Shown in pieces: positions 7,371 through 15,529 of a DNA stretch of 25,144 nucleotides; position 1 is the first letter of the stretch, and the number at the start of each line of letters is the position of its first letter. A program made the translations under genes and the position numbers. The notes below the pieces were generated by a model that was not told the origin of the DNA, did no database searches, and saw only the letters and a list, made by a program, of their open reading frames with translations. The stretch is from JBGAWK01 sp044227665 (GTDB lineage: Bacteria > Bacteroidota > Bacteroidia > Chitinophagales > JADIYW01): positions 1 through 25,144 of the forward strand of contig JBGAWK010000034.1 of assembly GCA_044227665.1 (NCBI GenBank), written 5' to 3'.

Positions 7371-8282
7371 TTAATCTTTTGAATTTCTTCTTGCGATTTT
7401 ATCCCACAAATCCGTTCTACCTTTAAACGCCAAGAAGTCTTTGAGATTAGTAATTCTAATGGTTTTACCCTCTTTAACCATTGTAGCAGAACCAAAATTT
7501 ATCCAATACTCATCAAACCATTCTTCACCAAGCTGACTGAAAACACCATTTTCACTGCGTAAGTCATCAATACTCAATGTAGAGCCGATGTTTGCAGTAT
7601 TGCCCGAACCTTGTTTGTCGCTTGCGATTTTCCATTTTTCGGCAGCAAAAAAGTCAAAGTCCTTAATTACTGATGTTATAGATTTTAAATGCTCAACAGT
7701 CGTAACTTCTCGTTCACCCACTTTTCTATTTGGTGTTTCGTATTCCTCTTGCAATTCTTGAACTTGAAAAATTTCTGTGTCGGAAGGGTCATCTGCATTT
7801 ATGTCTGCCCTTGTGTAGATAACGCCCAAACAGTAATGTCCTGAATATTGATTGTAGGGAAATTGAATATTTTTTTTCTTGTCTCTTTCTTTGAAATAGT
7901 TTCCGTGGCTACCGAGTGTAAAACTTGAAATACCACTTTTCTTTCGATAAGTTGTTTTCAAATCAACTGCAAACTTTACATCTTCATTGTCTTTATTTAT
8001 GAAAGTTAGGTCGGGATAATAATTTTGATGTTCGGTTAGTAAAATTTTGTAGCCGATTTCGTCTGCAAATTGAAGAATTAGAGGGAAGATGTGTATTTCA
8101 AGAATTTTGGAAACAATTTTTGTGTCGGAAGATATTGTGTAAATATTCTTATAAACGTCAATAAATCCTTTCACCGACCAATCACCATTGTCGGTAGAAA
8201 CGTATTTTTCTAACTTGGCGGTAAATTTGTCAAGTTTGTTCTTAAAGTCTGCCTTATATTTCTCCTTTTCTTGTGCTGTCAT
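7371..8282 (-). CDS. Type II restriction endonuclease, EcoRV family
   Basis: The protein has 303 residues, longer than EcoRV (about 245). Similarity to EcoRV from memory is clear along the chain. The catalytic PD...DxK core is present as YYPDLTF and, 15 residues later, AVDLKTTY, matching NHYPDFTLY and AIDIKTTY. FTLGSHGNYF, then FPYNQYSGHY and IYTRAD match the region after the core. EKWKIASDKQGSGNTANIGS matches the EcoRV recognition-loop segment with GSGNT. The predicted activity is Mg-dependent cleavage of GATATC. Extra residues lie at the N terminus and in the middle (DDPSDTEIFQVQELQEEY). It is the first gene of the module, with a TAAATTTG promoter element 4 bases before its ATG. Confidence 0.93.
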   Translation of the reverse strand: MTAQEKEKYKADFKNKLDKFTAKLEKYVSTDNGDWSVKGFIDVYKNIYTISSDTKIVSKILEIHIFPLILQFADEIGYKILLTEHQNYYPDLTFINKDNEDVKFAVDLKTTYRKKSGISSFTLGSHGNYFKERDKKKNIQFPYNQYSGHYCLGVIYTRADINADDPSDTEIFQVQELQEEYETPNRKVGEREVTTVEHLKSITSVIKDFDFFAAEKWKIASDKQGSGNTANIGSTLSIDDLRSENGVFSQLGEEWFDEYWINFGSATMVKEGKTIRITNLKDFLAFKGRTDLWDKIARRNSKD

Positions 8283-8286
8283 TTGT

Positions 8287-8294
8287 CAAATTTA
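8287..8294 (-). promoter_or_regulatory. -7 promoter element of the RM operon
   Basis: On the minus strand the octamer reads TAAATTTG, an exact TAnnTTTG. It ends 4 bases before the endonuclease ATG, which predicts an almost leaderless transcript. No controller-protein operator symmetry was noticed upstream. Confidence 0.45.
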
Positions 8295-8323
8295 CTAAAA
8301 ATTTTGGTCTTAGTTTTTGTCGG

Positions 8324-8332
8324 TCGTTCTGT
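8324..8332 (+). repeat. Direct repeat TCGTTCTGT, right copy bracketing the RM module
   Basis: This is the right partner of the copy at 6351-6359. It lies about 40 bases upstream of the endonuclease start. CAGCATTG follows here; AGCATTG also occurs in the left flank at 6380-6386, but further from its repeat. Confidence 0.35.
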
Positions 8333-8447
8333 CAGCATTGAGCATATAATTACTGCAAGGGATACTAGTAGCTGTAAATTATGCCCATTGCACTAGGGGG
8401 GGTATGAGAAAATTGGACTTGCTGTGGCAGTATTATAGCCTATAGGA

Positions 8448-9524
8448 CTATCTGAAAAAAATATCTAAAAATACTGGAAAATGGTCGCTGTAGCCACCAT
8501 AGTAATTAGGGCCCGCATAGGTTCTGAAGGGTTTGGTGCCAGGGGCTTCATCATCTGCTTGTTCTAGCCATGAGGGTTTGAATATTTCAGCAGCATCAGG
8601 AGGTGTAAGTAATTTGTTCTTCCCAGTCAATAAGCTCCTAGAAACGATATAATGGTCAAGCATATTCCAATAACCCTGAAATTTATAGGTGCCCAAGCCT
8701 TTGTTTACTTTCATGTCGTACATAAAATTATACAGCTCTCTATTATTCTTACTGTCCAAGTTGCCTTTGGCATTTAGCGTGTCATATATGCTGTTATTTG
8801 TAGGTTCATCATTAAAGTCTCCGGTGATGATGATATTCGCATTGGGATTTATATCCAATAAGCTATCTACGCGAATCCTTACCTGTGAGGCTACAAAGCT
8901 GCGACGGGGTTCACTTGCCACCTCGCCACCTCGCCGTGAAGGGAAATGACATACAAAAATATGTATAGTGTCAAAATTATTTAGCAATCCTTCAACCATC
9001 AAAATATCTCTAGTTTTGGAAGTACTGTCCATAGGGAACTTTATACGTATGATGTCATGTCTCAGGGGTATAAATGTAGTCTTTCTATACAGAAACCCTA
9101 CATCTATACCTCGTGGGTCAGGAGACTCCTCATGGATGATGCCATAGTCAAAGTCATTGAGAGGACTCCTCTCAATGAGATCTTGTAATACATATCTGTT
9201 CTCTATCTCGGTAAGGCAGAGTATATCTGGCATATTGTCACCACCAATATTTGCAATGACTTTGTAAAGCTGACGAATTTTGTTGGTATATTTTTCATAA
9301 TTCCAATTTTTCATACCATAAGGGAGAAATTCACTATCATCTTTGAGGGAGTCATCTTTAATATCGAAGAGATTCTCTACATTGTACGTTACCATCCTTA
9401 CATCGCCTCTCTTTTTTATAGGTTCGTTAGATAGTGTGCTTATTTGGGTAGAGATATTAGGAGTTGTTTTCTTATTGCAAGAGAATATTACAAGAATTAT
9501 TAGTACAACTATGCTTGTTTTCAT
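8448..9524 (-). CDS. Endonuclease/exonuclease/phosphatase-family lipoprotein
   Basis: The protein has 358 residues. MKTSIVVLIILVIFSC is a signal peptide with a lipobox at Cys16, so the product is probably anchored in the envelope. The EEP fold motifs follow in order: TYNVENLFD near 46, the catalytic-metal glutamate in LTEIENR near 103, VGFLYRK, VCHFPSR, the ITGDFND active site, LDHYIVS and the final SDHFPV. Members hydrolyse phosphodiesters or phosphomonoesters (DNA, RNA, phospholipid head groups, inositol phosphates). Secreted copies in Bacteroidota are often annotated 'endonuclease' but the substrate is open. It is a monocistronic gene next to the RM module, whose insertion may have separated it from the ceramidase-like operon. 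Confidence 0.85.
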   Translation of the reverse strand: MKTSIVVLIILVIFSCNKKTTPNISTQISTLSNEPIKKRGDVRMVTYNVENLFDIKDDSLKDDSEFLPYGMKNWNYEKYTNKIRQLYKVIANIGGDNMPDILCLTEIENRYVLQDLIERSPLNDFDYGIIHEESPDPRGIDVGFLYRKTTFIPLRHDIIRIKFPMDSTSKTRDILMVEGLLNNFDTIHIFVCHFPSRRGGEVASEPRRSFVASQVRIRVDSLLDINPNANIIITGDFNDEPTNNSIYDTLNAKGNLDSKNNRELYNFMYDMKVNKGLGTYKFQGYWNMLDHYIVSRSLLTGKNKLLTPPDAAEIFKPSWLEQADDEAPGTKPFRTYAGPNYYGGYSDHFPVFLDIFFR

Positions 9525-9628
9525 ACCTTAAAGGTATAAAGAACTGAAAACTATATTTTATTTTTAATAATAAAATTGGACATAAATAAAAAAACAGCCT
9601 ATTTTTATATCATGGTCATAGAAAGCGT

Positions 9629-10444
9629 ATGAGAAAAAAAATGAATACAAAGAGTAATGCCTCCTATGTTTCCGAAATATTGGACAAACATGCTGACAGG
9701 GTAGGCAGTTATGGCTATGATGCTTGGGGCTTCAATAAAAAAGGTATATTGCCCTTCATCAATTCGGGCAAATTTTTCTATGAGAAATATTTTAGGGTGA
9801 AGACGGTGGGCACAGAGCATATTCCGCCATCAGGACGGGTATTAATCATCGGAAACCATACTGGGCAATTGCCTGTAGATGCCATACTTCTAGGCTACGC
9901 AATGTTTACCAATGAAGATGCCCCTCGAGCACCCAAAGGTATGTATGAAAAATTTATCCCTACGCTGCCATTTTTTAGTCATTGGTTTAGTATGTGGGGG
10001 GGTACACTTGGTGATCCCGAAAATTGCGAGCGTATGCTCAATAATGAAGAGGCTATCATTGTTTTTCCCGAAGGGGCGAGAGGAATTTCCAAACCCACAT
10101 CCAAGAAATATCAATTGCAGAGCTTTGGCAATGGCTTCATGTATCTCGCTTTGAAGACCGGCACACCCATACTGCCGGTAGGTATTGCAGGCTGTGAGGA
10201 AATAATGTACAATTTTGGTAATATGGACAAGATTGAAAAATTGCTGCGATTCCCCAAAGCCCCCATTTTATTTCCATTTATTTTCCCTTCGAGGGTGGTA
10301 ATAAATTTCGGAGAACTCATGCACTTCGATGGTGATGTAGATACGCTTAAAGAACATGAAATTGAGGAAAAAGTGAATGTCGTCAAGGCGAGAATTCATC
10401 ATCTCACGCAGGAAGGTCTTTCTATCAGAAATACATTGAAATAA
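9629..10444 (+). CDS. Lysophospholipid / glycerol-phosphate acyltransferase family protein
   Basis: The protein has 271 residues. The acyltransferase active site is NHTGQLPVD with H77 and D84, the spaced NHxGxxPxD form rather than the classic HxxxxD of PlsC; this variant marks a distinct lysophospholipid-acyltransferase subfamily. The second and third blocks are seen as SMWGGTLGDPENC and the phosphate-binding FPEGARGISK. GTPILPVGIAGCEE is the fourth block. It would transfer an acyl chain to a lysophospholipid or related lipid at the inner membrane. I start at the ATG at 9629; a second ATG 12 bases later is equally possible. It is on the plus strand upstream of the pectinacetylesterase-like gene with a 64-base gap, so a shared transcript is possible. 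Confidence 0.83.
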   Translation: MRKKMNTKSNASYVSEILDKHADRVGSYGYDAWGFNKKGILPFINSGKFFYEKYFRVKTVGTEHIPPSGRVLIIGNHTGQLPVDAILLGYAMFTNEDAPRAPKGMYEKFIPTLPFFSHWFSMWGGTLGDPENCERMLNNEEAIIVFPEGARGISKPTSKKYQLQSFGNGFMYLALKTGTPILPVGIAGCEEIMYNFGNMDKIEKLLRFPKAPILFPFIFPSRVVINFGELMHFDGDVDTLKEHEIEEKVNVVKARIHHLTQEGLSIRNTLK

Positions 10445-10508
10445 AAATTCAAACAAGACACTGTTTTTGTAGTAATATTTGTATGTTTACTCCTGTTTTT
10501 TTGAATTT

Positions 10509-11606
10509 ATGAAAAATTTCCTACAAGGTTTATTGCTATGTACACTAATAATAGGCTGTAATAAGGACAAGAAAGAGTTCTCTCATCCTTTCCAATCTTT
10601 TGAAAAAGATATTTACTCCAAGCATTGGATAGATATTCCGGGCATGAGATGCCGTGATGGTTCACCTACAGGTATAGGCGTGAAGATGGGAAATCCTAAG
10701 AAATTAGCCATTTATATAAATGGCGGAGGTGCATGTTTCAATGTCGCTACATGCGCAGACAATCCGCATAAATTCGATATTTCTGACTGGAATGCAATAT
10801 CAGCGGGGGATAACCCCGGGATATTTAGCACTACTGATAGTAGAAATCCGCTCAAAGACCACACATTGATATTTGTGCCTTACTGTACCGGAGATGTACA
10901 TAGCGGCACCAAAAATATAGGTTTCCCATTAGATAGCAAAGATACACAACGCTATGTAGGGGCCTTTAATTTCATAAAAGTAATGGACTATATCACCCCC
11001 TATTTTGAACACAATGATGTGGAGGAAATTGTTCTTTTTGGTCTCAGTGCCGGAGGGTATGGGGTGTACATTAATTTTTTGGAGGTGATAAAGAGATTTG
11101 AAGGCAAAAAGATTACTGTTATCAATGATTCAGGGCCTCTGTTTAGTGATCCACAAGCATTTCCTCCATGTTTGCAGGCAGGGTTTACGCTCATATTTGG
11201 CCTGCCGCTGCCAGAAGATTTGCTTAATTGCTGCGGTTCACGCAGTCTAGGGTTGGCCAATGTATATGAATATTCGAGCAAGAACTATCCCAAGGTAAAT
11301 TTCGGATTTATGTCATCTTTTGAAGACGCTACCTCACGATTCTTCTTAAGTTTTGGATATAATAATTGTGCGGGTGCTCCCGACAATCAATTGCCTGCGG
11401 ATGTATTCAAATCTGCGATAAAGAGCTTGAGAGATGATATTATTGTACCCAAAAGTACATGGTCTACATATTATATTAATGGTACTTCGCATACGATGCT
11501 TGCCGATAATTATTTATTTTATGAAAAAAAAGTTGAAGGTATGTATTTGTATGAGTGGGTATCCAAAATCATAAATGGAGAAAAACTCCAGATATCAGAG
11601 GAGTAA
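10509..11606 (+). CDS. Pectinacetylesterase-family (Notum-like) lipoprotein
   Basis: The ATG at 10509 gives 365 residues and a lipoprotein signal, MKNFLQGLLLCTLIIGC, with Cys17 as the anchor; an upstream in-frame ATG at 10479 would spoil the signal. The family motifs are clear. INGGGACFN (70-78) forms the oxyanion hole, and FVPYCTGDVHSG follows. GLSAGGYG holds the nucleophile Ser180, and the acid and base are probably in CAGAPDNQLPADV and the TSHTML near the C terminus. The family removes acetyl or acyl esters from carbohydrates (plants) or from Wnt palmitoleate (Notum). Bacterial members of this group are poorly characterised. It ends one base before the convergent GNAT gene. Confidence 0.82.
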   Translation: MKNFLQGLLLCTLIIGCNKDKKEFSHPFQSFEKDIYSKHWIDIPGMRCRDGSPTGIGVKMGNPKKLAIYINGGGACFNVATCADNPHKFDISDWNAISAGDNPGIFSTTDSRNPLKDHTLIFVPYCTGDVHSGTKNIGFPLDSKDTQRYVGAFNFIKVMDYITPYFEHNDVEEIVLFGLSAGGYGVYINFLEVIKRFEGKKITVINDSGPLFSDPQAFPPCLQAGFTLIFGLPLPEDLLNCCGSRSLGLANVYEYSSKNYPKVNFGFMSSFEDATSRFFLSFGYNNCAGAPDNQLPADVFKSAIKSLRDDIIVPKSTWSTYYINGTSHTMLADNYLFYEKKVEGMYLYEWVSKIINGEKLQISEE

Positions 11607-11607
11607 C

Positions 11608-12090
11608 CTATAAATCTTTTTGCATAACAAAGTCATTTAATTCAAAGCTGTAGTAAGGAATATCTACAACTTGGGCGATAAAGAAGCCGCCTTTTTTATA
11701 AAAGAGGTGGGCAGGGTTATTTCTGTTTACATTCAAGCGTATCCATTTCTTATCGCGTTCCTTGCCATAGTCTTCTACAAATGACAATAAGAATGTACCC
11801 ACACCATTTTTCTGAAATTCAGGTCTCACATACAGCTTGCTGACGAATACCCCTTCCTCAAATTCTTTGTAGGAGACAAAGCCTATAGCATAATTATCAT
11901 CGTATGCTATAGCAAAAATATAGCCTTCTTGCATCTGTGCTTTCAAAGAAGATTCGCAATACATCTTTTCATACATGAAAGCTATTTGTTCCTGAGTGAT
12001 GATACCGGTATAGGTATTTTTCCATGTCGCTTCTGCAATATGTATAATAGGCGCAATTTTTCTTGTATCAGCTAAAACTATTCGGTACAC
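11608..12090 (-). CDS. GNAT-family N-acetyltransferase
   Basis: The protein has 160 residues with one GNAT domain. The acetyl-CoA pyrophosphate loop is RPEFQKNGVGTFLL (Q/RxxGxG/A) and is preceded by the beta-4 strand VSKLYVRPE. The C-terminal NVNRNNPAHLFYKKGGF is the usual NxxAxxFYxKxGF signature. TWKNTYTGIITQEQ near the N terminus is common in the small-molecule/peptide acetyltransferases. The acceptor is unknown. It is divergent from thiC, with only 46 bases between the start codons, and convergent with the pectinacetylesterase-like gene, with one base between the stops. Confidence 0.85.
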   Translation of the reverse strand: MYRIVLADTRKIAPIIHIAEATWKNTYTGIITQEQIAFMYEKMYCESSLKAQMQEGYIFAIAYDDNYAIGFVSYKEFEEGVFVSKLYVRPEFQKNGVGTFLLSFVEDYGKERDKKWIRLNVNRNNPAHLFYKKGGFFIAQVVDIPYYSFELNDFVMQKDL

Positions 12091-12136
12091 AGTTTTGTAT
12101 TATTTTTACCAAAATAAATATTTTTAAATAAAAATC

Positions 12137-13996
12137 ATGTCTTTACAAAATAAATCGGTTCAGGATATCATCACGACTACGCCATTCCCGAACAGTAAGA
12201 AGATATATGTGCCAGGTAACATACATGCCCATATCAGAGTGCCGATGAGAGAAATTACCCTCTCGGATACCAAGGTGTCTTCAGAAAAATATAGCTGCAA
12301 TCCCTCTATTGCCGTATATGATACTAGTGGGTTATATACAGACGATAATCATAATATTGATGTATATAAGGGCTTGCCAAGGACGAGGAAATCATGGATT
12401 CTAGACAGAAATGATACACAACAGCTCCCAGCGTCCACCTCTATTTATGCGCATGAGCGACTGAATGATAATAGTATTGATGCCATTAGGTTTCCCAACT
12501 TACATAAGCCCATGAAGGCTAGGTCTGGAAATGCTGTAACGCAGATGCATTATGCAAAGAAAGGCATCGTCACGCCAGAGATGGAGTATATTGCTATCCG
12601 CGAAAATCAGCACCGTGAGTGGTATGCCGAGCAGGTAGGTAGAGATATTGCACTGCTCACCCAACACAAAGGTCAGGACTTTGGTGCTTCCATTCCGAGA
12701 AGGATTACGCCCGAATTTGTTCGTGATGAGGTCGCAAGAGGACGTGCTGTCATTCCTTGCAATATCAACCATCCTGAGCTGGAACCCATGATAATAGGGA
12801 GGAATTTTTTAGTAAAAATAAATGCCAATATTGGTAACAGTGCAGTGACCTCAAGCATTGAGGAAGAAGTAGAAAAAGCAGTGTGGGCATGCCGCTGGGG
12901 TGCAGATACAATCATGGACTTATCTACAGGAAAGAATATACATGAGACCCGAGAATGGATTATCCGCAATAGCCCAGTACCTGTAGGCACAGTACCTATC
13001 TATCAGGCATTGGAAAAAGTGGGCGGCAAAGCTGAAGACCTGACTTGGGAGATGTATAGAGATACACTCATAGAACAGGCCGAGCAGGGTGTGGATTATT
13101 TTACGATACATGCCGGAGTATTACTGCGATATATTCCACTTACAGCACGCCGTATCACTGGTATAGTATCGCGCGGAGGTTCTATCATGGCGAAGTGGTG
13201 CTTGGCTCACCACAGAGAAAGCTTCCTATATACACATTTTGAAGAGATATGTGAGATCATGAAAGCCTACGATGTAAGCTTCTCCTTGGGTGACGGACTA
13301 CGCCCGGGAAGTATTGCAGATGCTAATGATGCCGCACAATTTGCAGAATTAGAAACACTAGGAGAGCTTACAAAAGTGGCTTGGAAGCATGAGGTGCAGA
13401 CCATCATAGAAGGACCCGGGCATGTGCCTATGCACCTTATAAAAGAAAATATGGACAAGCAGCTTGCTGCCTGTGGTGAAGCTCCTTTCTATACGTTGGG
13501 ACCACTTACTACGGATATTGCTCCTGGCTATGACCATATCACTTCTGCTATAGGTGCTGCCATGATAGGATGGTATGGTACTGCCATGTTATGCTATGTA
13601 ACACCTAAGGAGCACCTAGGCCTGCCCAATAAGGAAGATGTAAGACAGGGCGTGATTACCTATAAGCTGGCGGCACATGCTGCTGACCTTGCCAAAGGAC
13701 ATCCCGGTGCGCAATATCGCGATAATGCGCTCAGCAAGGCGCGATTCGAGTTCCGCTGGCATGACCAGTTCAATCTCTCTCTCGACCCCGACAAGGCTAA
13801 GGAATTCCACGATGAGACACTACCTGCCGATGGGGCAAAGATTGCCCATTTCTGTAGTATGTGTGGCCCTAAGTTTTGTAGTATGCAGATAACTCAGGAA
13901 GTCAGAGATTATGCCCAGAAAATTGAAGAGCAACAAGATGGCATGGTAGAGAAAGCCAAAGAATTTGTAGCTCAGGGCAGCGAAATATATAGTTAG
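12137..13996 (+). CDS. thiC: Phosphomethylpyrimidine synthase ThiC
   Basis: The protein has 619 residues, full length for ThiC. The extended N-terminal domain (PFPNSKKIYV, MREITLSDT) is followed by the barrel with RGRAVIPCNINHPELEPMIIG, VPIYQALEKVGG and EGPGHVPMHLIKENM. The C-terminal CSMCGPKFC places the radical-SAM cluster ligands at Cys573, Cys576 and Cys581 (Cx2Cx4C). ThiC converts 5-aminoimidazole ribotide to HMP phosphate, the pyrimidine half of thiamine, in the cytoplasm. No other thi gene is in the window. The 46 bases upstream are too short for a TPP riboswitch, unusual for thiC. The YdeI-family gene begins 4 bases after the stop with a GTG. Confidence 0.97.
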   Translation: MSLQNKSVQDIITTTPFPNSKKIYVPGNIHAHIRVPMREITLSDTKVSSEKYSCNPSIAVYDTSGLYTDDNHNIDVYKGLPRTRKSWILDRNDTQQLPASTSIYAHERLNDNSIDAIRFPNLHKPMKARSGNAVTQMHYAKKGIVTPEMEYIAIRENQHREWYAEQVGRDIALLTQHKGQDFGASIPRRITPEFVRDEVARGRAVIPCNINHPELEPMIIGRNFLVKINANIGNSAVTSSIEEEVEKAVWACRWGADTIMDLSTGKNIHETREWIIRNSPVPVGTVPIYQALEKVGGKAEDLTWEMYRDTLIEQAEQGVDYFTIHAGVLLRYIPLTARRITGIVSRGGSIMAKWCLAHHRESFLYTHFEEICEIMKAYDVSFSLGDGLRPGSIADANDAAQFAELETLGELTKVAWKHEVQTIIEGPGHVPMHLIKENMDKQLAACGEAPFYTLGPLTTDIAPGYDHITSAIGAAMIGWYGTAMLCYVTPKEHLGLPNKEDVRQGVITYKLAAHAADLAKGHPGAQYRDNALSKARFEFRWHDQFNLSLDPDKAKEFHDETLPADGAKIAHFCSMCGPKFCSMQITQEVRDYAQKIEEQQDGMVEKAKEFVAQGSEIYS

Positions 13997-14000
13997 CAAA

Positions 14001-14558
14001 GTGAAGCCTGTATTTTTTACTACACCTAGGGAATTCAGACATTGGTTGGAAGATAACCATGCTACAGCCACAGAACTATGGGTGGGTTATTACAAGATTG
14101 CAAAAGGCGATGTGCAGTTTATATGGTCTGATTCTGTAGATCAGGCGTTGTGTTTCGGATGGATAGATGGGGTAAGAAAATCTATAGATAAAGATACCTA
14201 CTGTATTCGTTTCTCGCCGAGAAAGAAGAACAGCATTTGGAGTTTGATTAATATCAAAAAGGTAGAAATCCTCATGGCTCAAGGATTAATGACCGAAAAT
14301 GGACTCAAAGCCTTTAAAAGTAGGAATGATGCCAAATCCGGCATTTATAGCCATGAGACTGCCGAAGCAATATTGCCGAAGCTCTTGCAACAAATATTTG
14401 AAGCAAATCCCACCGCTTGGAGATTTTTCTCTATACAATCCCATTCGTATAAAAAGCAAATCATACATTGGATTGTAACGGCAAAGCAGGAGCAAACCCA
14501 AATCAACCGACTACAGAAAGTTATTGATGTCAGTAAAATAGAAAAGAGATTGCGGTAA
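14001..14558 (+). CDS. YdeI/OmpD-associated (OmdA) family protein
   Basis: The protein has 185 residues. The start is the GTG at 14001, which directly follows the thiC stop (4-base gap) and matches the family's usual N terminus (FFTTPREFRHWLEDNH). The conserved YdeI block is visible as ELWVGYYKIAKGD and the WSDSVDQALCFGWIDGVRKSID segment, followed by RFSPRKKNSIWS. The C terminus carries the lysine-rich IIHWIVTAKQEQTQINRLQKVI region typical of the family. In enterobacteria relatives were linked to resistance to antimicrobial peptides and to porin traffic, but the molecular role is unknown. Position behind thiC suggests cotranscription; no metabolic link to thiamine is known to me. Confidence 0.83.
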   Translation: MKPVFFTTPREFRHWLEDNHATATELWVGYYKIAKGDVQFIWSDSVDQALCFGWIDGVRKSIDKDTYCIRFSPRKKNSIWSLINIKKVEILMAQGLMTENGLKAFKSRNDAKSGIYSHETAEAILPKLLQQIFEANPTAWRFFSIQSHSYKKQIIHWIVTAKQEQTQINRLQKVIDVSKIEKRLR

Positions 14559-14596
14559 TTTATAGTTGGCTGTGATATTAACGAAACACCCTACGA

Positions 14597-15529
14597 ATGG
14601 AAAAATTAATAGAAATATTTAAACATAGAAGTTTCAAACTGACAATTCTATTGACGTTAATTTACTTTGGAATTGGATTTGCGTTTTTACACTACGGACT
14701 TGCTGATTATGGTTGGGTTTTCTTTGTACTGCTTCCTTTTTCATTAGGAATTGCAGTTGGAAAAATGGAACGACAAAAATGGGCATATTTAGGACTTACT
14801 GTTGCAATCTTGATTTTTGTTGGACTCTTAATTGCAGGTGGACTTGAAGGAATTGTTTGTGTAGTTATGACAATACCAATAGTTGTCCCACTTGTTTGGC
14901 TTGGCACATTGACAAATAAGTATTTGACAAATAAAGGTATTATAAAACAGAAAAATAATTTATACTCATTTATATTCCCACTTTTATTTACATTATTCGG
15001 TGCACCAATTGAAAAGTATTTTTACACAAACAAGGTTGAAATTATTGAAGTTAAAACTGAACGAATATATCCATATTCAACAGAGCAAGTTTATGATGCA
15101 ATAAAATCTGTTGACACTTTAATTGCAGACAAACCATTTTTAATGAAACTTGATTTACCAATTCCAAACAAGTGTGTTTTAGAAAAAGAAGAAGTTGGAG
15201 GATTAAGAACTTGCTATTTTAGTGGTGGAACTATTACGGAAAGAATAACGCAGCTTGAAAAGGCAAAAGTTTTAAAAATGGACGTAATTGATTACAAGCT
15301 AACAGGACGAAAATGGCTTGGATTTAAAGAAGCAATTTATTACTTTGACAAAGTAGGACAAGATAGTTGCAAAATGACAAGAGTAACGACATATACTTCT
15401 GTACTGAAACCAAGAATTTATTGGCAACCTTTGGAGAAATTAGGAATTAGTCAAGAACATGATTACGTATTTGACAACTTGAAAAACGACTTAATGAAAA
15501 AATACGGCAGGCAACTTCTTTATTTCTAA
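14597..15529 (+). CDS. Membrane protein with C-terminal SRPBCC-like domain
   Basis: The protein has 310 residues. Four to five hydrophobic segments occupy residues 14-31, 38-54, 62-84, 85-105 and 122-138. The C-terminal soluble part (about 150-310) begins VKTERIYPYSTEQVYDAIKSVD and includes GGTITERITQLEKAKVLKMDV and YYFDKVGQDSCKMTRVTTYTS, a pattern of START/polyketide-cyclase (SRPBCC) helix-grip folds that bind hydrophobic ligands. The function is unknown. The gene differs in style from its neighbours: glycine is mostly GGA, threonine mostly ACA, and it is visibly more A-rich. That, and the remnant-like frame behind it, suggest a transferred piece inserted between the YdeI gene and rfbA. No close family name is recognised with confidence. 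Confidence 0.7.
   Translation: MEKLIEIFKHRSFKLTILLTLIYFGIGFAFLHYGLADYGWVFFVLLPFSLGIAVGKMERQKWAYLGLTVAILIFVGLLIAGGLEGIVCVVMTIPIVVPLVWLGTLTNKYLTNKGIIKQKNNLYSFIFPLLFTLFGAPIEKYFYTNKVEIIEVKTERIYPYSTEQVYDAIKSVDTLIADKPFLMKLDLPIPNKCVLEKEEVGGLRTCYFSGGTITERITQLEKAKVLKMDVIDYKLTGRKWLGFKEAIYYFDKVGQDSCKMTRVTTYTSVLKPRIYWQPLEKLGISQEHDYVFDNLKNDLMKKYGRQLLYF

Noticed and set aside
7367..7495. N-terminal extension of the methyltransferase to 7495
   Set aside because: The extension lies wholly over the end of the endonuclease gene in another frame and has no similarity to M.EcoRV, whose start matches the ATG at 7366.
7371..8282. DpnII- or MboI-type endonuclease
   Set aside because: The Dam-like methyltransferase suggested GATC enzymes, but the endonuclease shares the catalytic core and GSGNT loop with EcoRV, and the methyltransferase is closest to M.EcoRV.
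12091..12136. TPP riboswitch upstream of thiC
   Set aside because: The gap is 46 bases and lacks the conserved CTGAGA and ACCTGA elements.
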